DNA of 6,299 nucleotides from an uncultured Prevotella sp. (lineage in GTDB: Bacteria; Bacteroidota; Bacteroidia; Bacteroidales; Bacteroidaceae), in assembly GCA_900553155.1 (NCBI GenBank), contig USCM01000125.1:1-6299 (forward strand), read 5' to 3'. How positions within the stretch are numbered: position 1 is the stretch's first letter; the number at the start of each line of letters is the position of its first letter. The translations under genes were made by a program, and so were the position numbers. The notes under the pieces were generated by a model that saw nothing but the letters and a program-made list of their open reading frames with translations, ran no database searches and was not told the origin of the DNA. Positions 1-6,161 of the stretch are shown piece after piece.

Positions 1-563
1 GCAAGGCAGTTGATAGTATTCCCGAAGCCTTCAAGCCAATCGATGTGCTCATTAATAATGCCGGCCTTGCCCGTGGCCTTGAGCCCGAATACGAGGGCAG
101 CTTCCAGGATTGGGACGAGATGATAGACACCAACATCAAGGGTTTGCTCAATATGACACGTCTTGTTGTACCCGAGATGGTAAGGCTCAACCACGGTCAT
201 ATTATAAATATTGGTAGTGTGGCAGGCGACGCCGCATACGCTGGAGGTGGCGTATATTGTGCCACAAAGGCTGCCGTTAAGGCCTTGACCGATGGCTTGC
301 GTATAGATGTGGCGCATACACGTGTCCGTGTTACCAATCTCAAGCCTGGACTCGTGGAGACCAACTTCTCAAACGTACGTTTCCACGGCGACAACGAGCG
401 TGCCGACAATGTATACAAAGGCATTGAGCCTTTGCGTGGTGCCGACATCGCCGATGTCGCTTTCTATGCGGCAAGTGCTCCCGAGCATGTCCAGATAGCT
501 GAGGTTTTGGTTTTGGCCACACACCAGGCTAATGGAACAGTAGTATACAGAGAGAAGCACTAA
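1..563 (+). CDS. YdfG-like short-chain dehydrogenase/reductase, 5' truncated
   Basis: Partial gene running in from the left edge; the reading frame starts at base 3 and the stop is TAA at 561-563, leaving 186 visible residues. It is a classical SDR. The NNAG motif is at visible residues 18-21, and the catalytic tetrad is Asn44 (in MIDTNIKG), Ser72 (in INIGSVAG), Tyr85 and Lys89 (in VYCATK). The proline-glycine step after the active site and the stretch FSNVRFHGD resemble E. coli YdfG, an NADP-dependent 3-hydroxy acid dehydrogenase that oxidises serine and L-allo-threonine. That enzyme is about 248 residues, so roughly 60 residues, including the Rossmann GxxxGxG cofactor loop, lie outside the window. 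Substrate is inferred from family resemblance only. It is a soluble cytoplasmic enzyme. It faces the methyltransferase gene tail to tail with a 5-bp gap, so no separate terminator fits between them. Confidence 0.9.
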   Translation, partial: KAVDSIPEAFKPIDVLINNAGLARGLEPEYEGSFQDWDEMIDTNIKGLLNMTRLVVPEMVRLNHGHIINIGSVAGDAAYAGGGVYCATKAAVKALTDGLRIDVAHTRVRVTNLKPGLVETNFSNVRFHGDNERADNVYKGIEPLRGADIADVAFYAASAPEHVQIAEVLVLATHQANGTVVYREKH

Positions 564-568
564 AAAAT

Positions 569-1297
569 CTACAGCGTCAGTTTAGCAAGATAGTCGTAGT
601 GTTCTCCTTGCTCCATTATTTGGCATTGCAGCCCGCACTGCTTGCTTACTGACGCAAGAAGCATAGGGTCGGTATATAGCCAGTCGAAAGGCTCGCCTTT
701 AATGTCCCTATACTGCATCTGATAGTCTACCTCGCCATAATATGGGGCATTGAGGTCAATATCCATCGAGCCATCCTCGTTCTCGTATATGTATTTAAGG
801 TCGGACGAATCTATCAGTATCTGTCCCTCCTCGCTAAGCAGTTCTTTAAGACGATTGAGCAGCGCGGGCAGTTGGCTTAGTTTTCCGGCTATGCCTGTGC
901 CGTTCATCAATAGCAGCAGCGTGTCGTACTTGCCTTGCAGTTGTTTACAAAAAAGGTTCACACATTCCACATCCTTTATGCCACGCTCCTTCATCACTTC
1001 GCAGCTTAGTGGCGATATGTCTATGGCTTTTACATCCATGCCTCGTTCTTGCAAAGCCAAGGCATGGCATCCGGCTCCAGCGCCGATATCGAGCACCTTG
1101 CCGTATGCCATATTGAGAGCCTTTTGCTCAAGATGTGGCATATTGTCGAATGTTCTGAACAGATGGTCTACAGGCATTTCGTCTTCGTCGAACATCGACG
1201 ACATCACGCGCAGACGTGCTGCCTTGCCCCGCAGATGATAGTCGCGGATAGCAGCTCCCATAGGGTCGTGTATAGAATCTATAGTTGTATATTTCAT
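569..1297 (-). CDS. class I SAM-dependent methyltransferase
   Basis: Complete gene of 242 residues. SAM-binding motif I is VLDIGAGAGCHAL at residues 68-80. The acidic end of strand beta-2 is in VKAIDIS (89-95; Asp93 is the likely ribose ligand), and motif IV is around LLLLMNGTGI at 127-136. A helix follows and then the beta-5 strand QILIDSSD at 159-166, which is the normal seven-strand methyltransferase order. The N-terminal 60 residues form a helical lead-in with an acidic patch (DEDE, 37-40). The C-terminal 70 residues, rich in aromatics (DWLY, YYGEVDYQMQYRD), probably make the substrate lid. There is no signal peptide or membrane segment, so it should be cytoplasmic. The substrate cannot be told from sequence; small molecule is more likely than rRNA because no RNA-binding domain is attached. 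It is transcribed away from the FKBP gene, and its start codon lies only 7 nt beyond a -7 promoter element. Confidence 0.88.
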   Translation of the reverse strand: MKYTTIDSIHDPMGAAIRDYHLRGKAARLRVMSSMFDEDEMPVDHLFRTFDNMPHLEQKALNMAYGKVLDIGAGAGCHALALQERGMDVKAIDISPLSCEVMKERGIKDVECVNLFCKQLQGKYDTLLLLMNGTGIAGKLSQLPALLNRLKELLSEEGQILIDSSDLKYIYENEDGSMDIDLNAPYYGEVDYQMQYRDIKGEPFDWLYTDPMLLASVSKQCGLQCQIMEQGEHYDYLAKLTL

Positions 1298-1304
1298 ATA
1301 GCTG

Positions 1305-1335
1305 CAAAGTTAGGCTTAACTGATGAGATATACAA
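1305..1335 (-). promoter_or_regulatory. Bacteroidetes-type promoter of the methyltransferase gene
   Basis: On the minus strand TAACTTTG (1312 down to 1305) matches the -7 consensus TAnnTTTG exactly. A TTG at 1335-1333 sits 20 bp upstream, where the -33 element belongs. Only 7 nt (CAGCTAT) separate the -7 box from the ATG at 1297, so the transcript should start at or within a few bases of the initiation codon. The promoter lies in a 121-bp divergent region shared with the FKBP gene. Confidence 0.6.
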
Positions 1336-1387
1336 GCAATTTCAGCCTTTTCCCAATCTTTATACGTGGAATGTCAAGAAAAATCTC

Positions 1388-1395
1388 TATTTTTG
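1388..1395 (+). promoter_or_regulatory. Bacteroidetes-type -7 element for the FKBP-dcp-apeB unit
   Basis: TATTTTTG matches TAnnTTTG. It lies 23 bp before the ATG at 1419, predicting a leader of roughly 15-20 nt. No clear TTTG is visible about 20 bp upstream, so the -33 half is weak. It is the only good promoter match seen between 1298 and the end of apeB, which supports a single transcript for the three plus-strand genes. Confidence 0.5.
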
Positions 1396-1418
1396 CATAC
1401 AAAACAGATCGACACAAT

Positions 1419-1817
1419 ATGAACAAACGCGAATACGCTAAGGCAAATCTCGAATGGCTTGCCGAAAAAGCCAAAGAAGAGGATGTAAAGCCCCTCTCTC
1501 GTGGCATCTATTATAAGGTGCTGTCCGAAGGCAATGCCGACGGCAAGCATCCTACACCTCGTAGTATCGTCACCGCCCACTACACGGGCCGCACCATTAA
1601 TGGCAAGAAGTTCGACTCAAGCCGTGGCGGAGCCCCTTTGGCTATACGCTTGTGCGACCTTATCGAGGGTTGGATTGTCGCTATGCAGCAGATGTGCGTT
1701 GGCGACAAGTGGGAGGTGTACATCCCTGCCGACATGGGCTACGGCAAGTTCTCGCAACCCGGAATCCCCGGTGGTTCAACTTTGATATTCGAGATAGAGT
1801 TGTTAGCCATAGCATAA
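1419..1817 (+). CDS. FKBP-type peptidyl-prolyl cis-trans isomerase, single domain
   Basis: A 132-residue protein that catalyses cis-trans isomerisation of Xaa-Pro bonds and may act as a folding helper. The FKBP fold is complete: VTAHYTG (51-57), FDSS (65-68), LIEGWIVAMQQMCVGDKW (81-98), IPADMGYG (102-109) and IPGGSTLIFEIEL (116-128). The drug/substrate pocket residues of FKBP12 are matched by Tyr55, Phe65, Asp66, Trp85, Tyr108 and Phe124. Residues 1-35 form a charged helix leading into RGIYYKVL, resembling the linker that precedes the FKBP domain in Mip/FkpA/FklB proteins, but the dimerisation domain of those proteins is missing. There is no signal peptide, so a cytoplasmic location is likely. 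The ATG at 1419 is chosen because upstream in-frame starts (from 1323) would make the -7 promoter element at 1388-1395 coding and add sequence unlike the family. It is followed 44 bp later by dcp. Confidence 0.9.
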   Translation: MNKREYAKANLEWLAEKAKEEDVKPLSRGIYYKVLSEGNADGKHPTPRSIVTAHYTGRTINGKKFDSSRGGAPLAIRLCDLIEGWIVAMQQMCVGDKWEVYIPADMGYGKFSQPGIPGGSTLIFEIELLAIA

Positions 1818-1861
1818 GATAGTTGGATATAGTAAATAAATAACCTAAAATAGTAACTGAT

Positions 1862-4000
1862 ATGATTTTAAACCGAACAATCCTTACCATTGGTTTGGCC
1901 ACTGCCCTTTTGCAGATGCCGGTCTCTGTCTCTGCTCAAGGTTCAGGCACAAGCAGAACCAATCCTCTCTTGCAGAAGAGCTCATTGCCGTTTGGCGCTC
2001 CCGACTTCAGCCGAATCCAGGAGTCGGATTATCTGCCAGCCATCGAGGCAGCCATCAAGATGCAGCGTGCCAACATTCAGAAAATCGTAGACAATAAGAA
2101 GAAGCCAACATTCGCAAACACCATTCTTGCCTTTGAGGAAAGTGGAGTGCTGCTCGACCGCATTTCCAACATCTTCTTCGGATTAACCGGTGCCCACAAA
2201 ACTCCGCTGATAGCCGATACCGAGAACAAGGTTATGCCATTGCTTATTGACCTCGAGAACGAGATATCCTTCAATCAGCAACTATTCACACGTATAAAGT
2301 ACGTCTACGACAACGAGTTTAAGAAGCTTAAGGGCGAGGACCAGCGCCTTACAGAAGAGATATACAAGAGCTTTGTACGTTCAGGCGCCTTGCTCTCTGC
2401 CGAAGATATGAACCGCATGAAGCAGATCAACTCGCGTATCTCAGAGCTGCAGCAACAATGGGGCAACATTCTGCCTGCTGCCACCAACAATGCCGTAGTA
2501 TGGGTCAATAGTAAGGAAGAGCTTGCCGGACTTAGCGATGCCGACATTGCCCAGTGCAAGAAAGATGCCGAGAGCCGCGGCAGCAAGGCACCTTATTGTG
2601 TTGTCATAATCAACACCACACAGCAGCCAATACTTGCAAGTTTGCAGAATCGTGAGCTTCGTCGCAATGTTTATATGGCAAGTATACATCGTGCCGATGC
2701 CACCAATCCCGAGTTTAACACATTCCCTATCGTAACCGAGATAGCCAAACTCCGTGCCGAGAAGGCAAAGATTATGGGTTACAACACTTATGCCGACTAT
2801 TCGCTCGAGAACACAATGGCTAAGAACACCAAGAATGTGGACGCCTTCCTTCACCAGCTTATTAAGGAGTATGCTCCCAAGGCAGATGCCGAGACAAAGT
2901 CGATAGAGGAGTATGCGCAGAAGACGGAGGGCAAGAACTTTAAGTTGCAGCCGTACGACCGTTTCTACTATTCGGCTAAGATGAAGAAGGAGATGCTCAA
3001 CATCTCTGACGACGAGGTTAAGCCCTATTTCAATGTGGACAGCGTGCAGATCAATGGCGTCTTTTATGCAGCCAACCGTGTCTATGGCCTCACCTTCAAG
3101 CAGCGCAAGGACATCCCGACATACCATCCCGACATGAAGGTGTTTGAGGTAATCGACCGCAACGGCAAGTCCATCGCCCTCTTCTACAGCGACTTCTTCC
3201 GCCGTCCAACCAAGCGTGGCGGAGCATGGATGAGCGCCTTTGCCAAGCAGAGCCGCCAGCGTGGACAGTTGCCTATAATATATAATGTATGCAACAACGC
3301 CAAGGCCCCCGAAGGTCAGCCGTCGCTTATAACATGGGATGAGGTGTGCACCATGTTCCACGAGTTTGGCCACGCCCTCCACGGCATATTGTCCAACTGC
3401 CAATACAACACTTTGTCGGGCACAGCCGTGGCTCGTGATTTTGTAGAAATGCCGTCGCAGTTTAACGAGTCGTTTGCGAGCATACCCGAAGTGTTCGACC
3501 ACTTTGCTCGTCACACCGATACAGGCAAGCCTATGCCTGCCGACCTCAAGGAGCGCATGCTTAAGAGCATCAACTTCCAAACGGCCTATGCCCTTGGCGA
3601 GAACCTTGCTTCTACCTGCCTCGACCTTGCCTGGCATAAGATTAGTGCCGACGAGGTGCCGTCGCCATATATGGCTGGCGCTTTCGAGAAGGAGCAGCTC
3701 AACAATGTGGGCTTGCTTAATGTGCAGATACCTCCTCGCTATTCTACAACCTACTTCAACCATGTATGGGGTGGGGGCTACGCTGCCGGCTACTATAGCT
3801 ATCTGTGGACAGAGGTGCTTGCCGTAAACATTGCCGACTACTTTGAGAAGCATGGTGCTCTTGATCCTGCCGTTGGTCAGGCTTTTCGCGATAAGATATT
3901 GAGCCGTGGCAACACCAAGGACCAAATGCAGATGTTTACCGATTTTACGGGTATGCCGTCTCCGGACGCCTCAGGTCTGCTTAAGGCAAGAGGATTATAA
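1862..4000 (+). CDS. dcp: M3 family peptidyl-dipeptidase Dcp, exported
   Basis: A 712-residue zinc metallopeptidase of the M3A (thimet oligopeptidase/Dcp) family; Dcp releases dipeptides from the C-terminus of peptides. The zinc site is HEFGH at residues 500-504 (His500, Glu501 as general base, His504), with third ligand Glu529 in DFVEMPSQ. The 29-residue spacing from His500 equals that of thimet oligopeptidase. The substrate-binding loop HVWGGGYAAGYYSYLW (634-649) has the extra glycine seen in Dcp, and the ending SRGNTKDQ...ARGL is also Dcp-like. A signal peptide is clear: basic start, hydrophobic stretch at about 6-23, and VSA before Gln26 as a probable signal peptidase I site; no lipobox Cys is present. 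A periplasmic role in finishing peptide breakdown is therefore inferred. E. coli Dcp is slightly shorter and lacks this kind of leader. The 44-bp leader after the FKBP gene is AT-rich with no recognisable promoter, suggesting co-transcription. Confidence 0.95.
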   Translation: MILNRTILTIGLATALLQMPVSVSAQGSGTSRTNPLLQKSSLPFGAPDFSRIQESDYLPAIEAAIKMQRANIQKIVDNKKKPTFANTILAFEESGVLLDRISNIFFGLTGAHKTPLIADTENKVMPLLIDLENEISFNQQLFTRIKYVYDNEFKKLKGEDQRLTEEIYKSFVRSGALLSAEDMNRMKQINSRISELQQQWGNILPAATNNAVVWVNSKEELAGLSDADIAQCKKDAESRGSKAPYCVVIINTTQQPILASLQNRELRRNVYMASIHRADATNPEFNTFPIVTEIAKLRAEKAKIMGYNTYADYSLENTMAKNTKNVDAFLHQLIKEYAPKADAETKSIEEYAQKTEGKNFKLQPYDRFYYSAKMKKEMLNISDDEVKPYFNVDSVQINGVFYAANRVYGLTFKQRKDIPTYHPDMKVFEVIDRNGKSIALFYSDFFRRPTKRGGAWMSAFAKQSRQRGQLPIIYNVCNNAKAPEGQPSLITWDEVCTMFHEFGHALHGILSNCQYNTLSGTAVARDFVEMPSQFNESFASIPEVFDHFARHTDTGKPMPADLKERMLKSINFQTAYALGENLASTCLDLAWHKISADEVPSPYMAGAFEKEQLNNVGLLNVQIPPRYSTTYFNHVWGGGYAAGYYSYLWTEVLAVNIADYFEKHGALDPAVGQAFRDKILSRGNTKDQMQMFTDFTGMPSPDASGLLKARGL

Positions 4001-4071
4001 GAGTGAAGAGTGAAGAGTGAAAAGTGAAGAGTGAAAAGAGAAAAGTGAACAAGAGAAAAATGAAAAGTGAT
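4001..4071 (+). repeat. degenerate 7-bp tandem repeat (RAGTGAA) in the dcp-apeB junction
   Basis: Ten consecutive units of about 7 bp begin on the base after the dcp stop codon and end one base before the favoured apeB ATG. Units 1-3 and 5 are GAGTGAA, units 4 and 7 AAGTGAA, unit 6 AAGAGAA, unit 8 an 8-nt CAAGAGAA, unit 9 AAATGAA and unit 10 AAGTGAT. Divergence increases towards apeB, so the perfect copies lie on the dcp side. The plus strand is nearly all purine plus the T of each unit, giving an unstructured leader. Each GAGTGAA/AAGTGAA unit carries both a GTG and a TGA in shifting frames. The period of 7 is not a multiple of 3, so copy-number change would alter reading frames inside the tract. 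Confidence 0.9.
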
Positions 4072-5370
4072 ATGATTGATCGACTATTGTCATTTCTTGA
4101 TGCTTCGCCAGTTAATTTTCTGGCTGTAAAGAACACCGCAGATATGCTCGAGGCTGGCGGATTCCGCCGCCTCGACCCTTCAATGCCGCTTGGCAATGTG
4201 CAGGCTGGCGATCGCTTCTATGTAACCAAGAACCACTCGGCTATATTTGCTTTCCGCATCGGTGCCAAAACGCTTGCCGATGCCGGATTCCGCATGATAT
4301 GCGCCCACTCCGACTCGCCCACGTTCCGCATCAAGCCCAATGCCGAGATGCTTACCGAGGGCGGCATCGTGAAGCTCAACACCGAGGTGTATGGCGGACC
4401 GATCATGTCTACATGGTTCGACCGTCCGCTGACGCTTGCCGGACGTGTCATAGTGCGTGGTGCCGATGTTATGCAGCCTCAGACAATGCTGTTGCACATA
4501 AAGCGTCCATTGCTACAGATTAGCAATCTTGCCATCCACTTCAACCGCCAGGTAAACGATGGCGTGAAGCTAAGCAAGCAGAAGGATGTGCTTCCGCTGC
4601 TCGGACAGATTACAAGTCGGCTTGAGGCTGGCAATATGCTTATGAATGTTATTGTCGAAGAGCTCAACAAGCAGCGCCCCGTTAAGGCTGAGGACATCCT
4701 CGACTTCGACCTCTATCTTGCCGATACCACTCCTGCATGCACATTCGGTGTGCACAACGAGTTTATCTCTGCCGGACGTCTTGACGATCTCTCCATGTGT
4801 TTTGCTGGTCTTGAGGCAATGCTTGCTGCCGGTGCTGCCGACACCACCCAGATGCTTGCAATATTTGACAATGAGGAGACAGGCTCGCAGACAAAGCAGG
4901 GAGCCGGCAGCCCCTTCCTCTCGTATATGCTTAAGCGCATAGCCCTGGCGCAGAGCCACACCGAGGAGGCCTATTATCAGGCAGTGGAGCGCGCCTTCAT
5001 GATTTCGGCAGACAACGCCCACGCATGGCACCCAAACTATTCCGAGAAGTACGACCCAACCAATCATCCTATGCTTGGCGGCGGACCGGTTATCAAGTTC
5101 AACGCCGCGCAGAAGTATGCTTCCGATGCCGCATCGGCAGCCATATTTGCAGGCTTATGTGCCAAGGCTGGTGTGCCATGCCAGCGCTTTGTCAACCATA
5201 GCGATGTGGCAGGCGGCAGCACCTTAGGCAACATCCTTGCCTCGTCTATACCCTTGCGTGGCGTGGATATGGGCAACGCCATTCTTGCCATGCACAGCTG
5301 CCGCGAGACGGGTAGCGTTCGCGACCATGAATACTGTGTAAAGGTATTTACCGAATTTTATGAGCTTTGA
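4072..5370 (+). CDS. apeB: M18 family aminopeptidase (ApeB / aspartyl aminopeptidase type)
   Basis: A 432-residue cytoplasmic dizinc aminopeptidase that removes N-terminal residues; characterised M18 enzymes such as aspartyl aminopeptidase prefer acidic ones. Metal ligands and catalytic residues are all present: His79 (ICAHSDSP), bridging Asp238 (GRLDDL), the Glu pair 268-269 (NEETGS), Asp314 (SADNAHAWHPNY) and His408 (AMHSCRE). Family landmarks EVYGGP and WFDRPL (105-120), LAIHFNR (153-159), GGPVIKFN (337-344) and GGSTLGNI (381-388) occur in order, and the dimerisation part of the fold is not truncated. I favour the ATG at 4072 because FLDASPVNF then sits at the usual distance from the start. 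Alternatives are ATG 4060 (+4 residues) and GTG 4024 (+16 residues, a lysine-rich tail encoded by the repeat); an in-frame TGA at 4018 bars anything earlier. No promoter is visible after dcp, so expression probably depends on the upstream genes. Confidence 0.92.
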   Translation: MIDRLLSFLDASPVNFLAVKNTADMLEAGGFRRLDPSMPLGNVQAGDRFYVTKNHSAIFAFRIGAKTLADAGFRMICAHSDSPTFRIKPNAEMLTEGGIVKLNTEVYGGPIMSTWFDRPLTLAGRVIVRGADVMQPQTMLLHIKRPLLQISNLAIHFNRQVNDGVKLSKQKDVLPLLGQITSRLEAGNMLMNVIVEELNKQRPVKAEDILDFDLYLADTTPACTFGVHNEFISAGRLDDLSMCFAGLEAMLAAGAADTTQMLAIFDNEETGSQTKQGAGSPFLSYMLKRIALAQSHTEEAYYQAVERAFMISADNAHAWHPNYSEKYDPTNHPMLGGGPVIKFNAAQKYASDAASAAIFAGLCAKAGVPCQRFVNHSDVAGGSTLGNILASSIPLRGVDMGNAILAMHSCRETGSVRDHEYCVKVFTEFYEL

Positions 5371-5387
5371 GTTTTAGCTTATTCGGA

Positions 5388-5427
5388 ATTTGGAGTGATA
5401 CAAACTCCAGTTTGTATCACTCTAAAT
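5388..5427. terminator. 18-bp hairpin between convergent apeB and cupin genes
   Basis: Arms 5388-5405 and 5410-5427 pair over 18 bp around the loop TCCA. The inner 13 bp (GAGTGATACAAAC with GTTTGTATCACTC) are perfect, and the outer part has one G-U pair (5392/5423). It starts 17 bp after the apeB stop and ends 43 bp from the cupin stop, the expected place for a bidirectional terminator or a 3'-end stabilising structure. Neither side has a run of T after the stem, so it is not a textbook intrinsic terminator. A competing 6-bp hairpin, TGGAGT (5391-5396) with ACTCCA (5404-5409), overlaps the left arm and loop. Confidence 0.6.
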
Positions 5428-5470
5428 CTCGGATGAACCTTGTATAAACATATAAGAGATTACGAAATTA

Positions 5471-5917
5471 CTACCACTTCAAAGGCTCATTAAGTATAAC
5501 GCCGTCTGTTGCATCTTCGGCATCAAACGAGTTGCCCTTATATTGTACACAGAGCATAAGCAACTCTTCTGAGCCGGTATTCTTTATAGCACGCTTTCCT
5601 TTTGGAGATACGCGGATGATGCTACCCTCAGCTACCGGAATATTCTCACCGTCTACTTGATACAAACCTTCGCCTTTAAGGATAAAGTAGAGCTCTTCGT
5701 GGTTCTTGTGTGTATGAAGAAAACCTCCATCTTGACCGGGAGCGAATGTCTGGAAGGACAGTTCGCAACCTGTTGTGCCAAGTGCCTGACCTACGAACAC
5801 TTTACCAGGAATCTGTATCTCGCCTAATGAAAGGACATAATCCTTTATGTCGCTAAGTTTGCCCATGCTCACTGCTGTGAAATTCTTACCTGTCTTGATT
5901 GTCTGTACTGTTTTCAT
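5471..5917 (-). CDS. small single-domain cupin protein
   Basis: A 148-residue protein with one cupin beta-barrel. Cupin motif 1 is GGFLHTHKNHEELYFILKGEG at residues 64-84, giving the metal-ligand set His68, His70 and Glu74 or Glu75. Motif 2 runs GSIIRVSPKGKRAIKN (98-113), where the usual ligand histidine of PxGxxHxxxN is absent and the loop is one residue shorter; Arg109 or Ala110 takes its place. Any bound metal would thus have three protein ligands. The domain is flanked by an N-terminal 60 residues with a strand-rich GKVFVGQALGTTGCELSFQTFAPGQ and a short C-terminal tail. There is no signal peptide. Family members include isomerases, dioxygenases and sugar-binding proteins, so the reaction cannot be named. 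It diverges from an HxlR-type regulator gene across a 244-bp region and is probably controlled by it. The leader contains an A7 run and no Shine-Dalgarno sequence. Confidence 0.88.
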   Translation of the reverse strand: MKTVQTIKTGKNFTAVSMGKLSDIKDYVLSLGEIQIPGKVFVGQALGTTGCELSFQTFAPGQDGGFLHTHKNHEELYFILKGEGLYQVDGENIPVAEGSIIRVSPKGKRAIKNTGSEELLMLCVQYKGNSFDAEDATDGVILNEPLKW

Positions 5918-5969
5918 AATTTTCTGTTTTTTTGATTGAATATTGATATGAGTTTCTTGTTTACGATTG

Positions 5970-6000
5970 CAAAGCTACTATATTTCAATTAGTTATGCAA
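5970..6000 (-). promoter_or_regulatory. Bacteroidetes-type promoter of the cupin gene
   Basis: On the minus strand TAGCTTTG (5977 down to 5970) matches the -7 consensus TAnnTTTG, and TTG at 6000-5998 lies 20 bp upstream as a -33 element. The predicted start site is near 5964, giving an A-rich leader of about 45 nt. The sequence AGTTAT at 5991-5996, in the spacer, resembles half of the palindrome at 6022-6039. Confidence 0.62.
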
Positions 6001-6021
6001 GTGGATACAAGTAGGTAAGTC

Positions 6022-6039
6022 AGTAACCTGAAGGTAACT
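6022..6039. promoter_or_regulatory. candidate operator palindrome in the cupin/HxlR region
   Basis: AGTAACCT-GA-AGGTAACT is an inverted repeat with 7 of 8 arm positions complementary and a 2-bp centre. It lies 21 bp upstream of the cupin -33 element and far upstream of the regulator's own promoter. Partial copies of the arm occur nearby: AGGTAAGT at 6013-6020 (7 of 8) and AGTTACTT at 6119-6126, the latter overlapping the regulator's -7 box. HxlR proteins bind DNA as dimers at dyad sites, so the site suits the adjacent regulator; binding is inferred. Confidence 0.45.
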
Positions 6040-6096
6040 AATATTGAAAATAAAGTTATTGTGAGAAGTGTTTTTAGCATTGTTTAACTAAGGCTA

Positions 6097-6129
6097 TTGA
6101 TGATATGTAATTTTTAATAGTTACTTTTG
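6097..6129 (+). promoter_or_regulatory. Bacteroidetes-type promoter of the HxlR regulator gene
   Basis: TACTTTTG at 6122-6129 matches TAnnTTTG, with a TTG at 6097-6099 22 bp upstream (slightly longer than usual). The predicted start is around 6134-6137, giving a leader of about 25 nt that is AT-rich and ends in TATTTATT before the ATG. Confidence 0.55.
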
Positions 6130-6142
6130 TATAGTAATACAA
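6121..6142. promoter_or_regulatory. overlapping dyads at the regulator promoter, possible autoregulatory site
   Basis: Two inverted repeats overlap here: TTACT (6121-6125) with AGTAA (6133-6137), 7-bp spacer, and TTGTAT (6127-6132) with ATACAA (6137-6142), 4-bp spacer. The first resembles the TACT...AGTA layout I recall for operators of YodB/CatR-type HxlR proteins in Bacillus subtilis. Both cover the -7 box and predicted start site, a position where a bound dimer would repress. The short arms in AT-rich DNA could be chance. Confidence 0.35.
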
Positions 6143-6161
6143 CAAATAGAGCGTATTTATT

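Noticed and set aside
750..1238. Plus-strand frame of 162 codons within the methyltransferase gene
   Set aside because: It is a shadow of the minus-strand gene, which has a full SAM-binding motif; the plus-strand product is Ser/Arg/Pro-rich without domain signal.
1323..1418. Upstream extension of the FKBP reading frame
   Set aside because: It runs through the -7 promoter element at 1388-1395, and the extra residues do not resemble any FKBP leader or a clean signal peptide.
2441..3925. Long open frame of 494 codons on the minus strand opposite dcp
   Set aside because: It is a codon-composition shadow of dcp, which has intact catalytic motifs over the same stretch. The antisense product has no recognisable domain, and I see no promoter or credible leader for it.
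3981..4196. Minus-strand frame of 71 codons with a Ser/Leu/Phe/Thr repeat
   Set aside because: Its repetitive hydrophobic stretch is just the reverse translation of the heptamer array plus antisense apeB.
5388..5427. Hairpin as a MITE or insertion sequence remnant
   Set aside because: It is only 40 bp, has no flanking target duplication I can see, and sits where a terminator is expected. A dispersed-repeat origin is left open as a finding.
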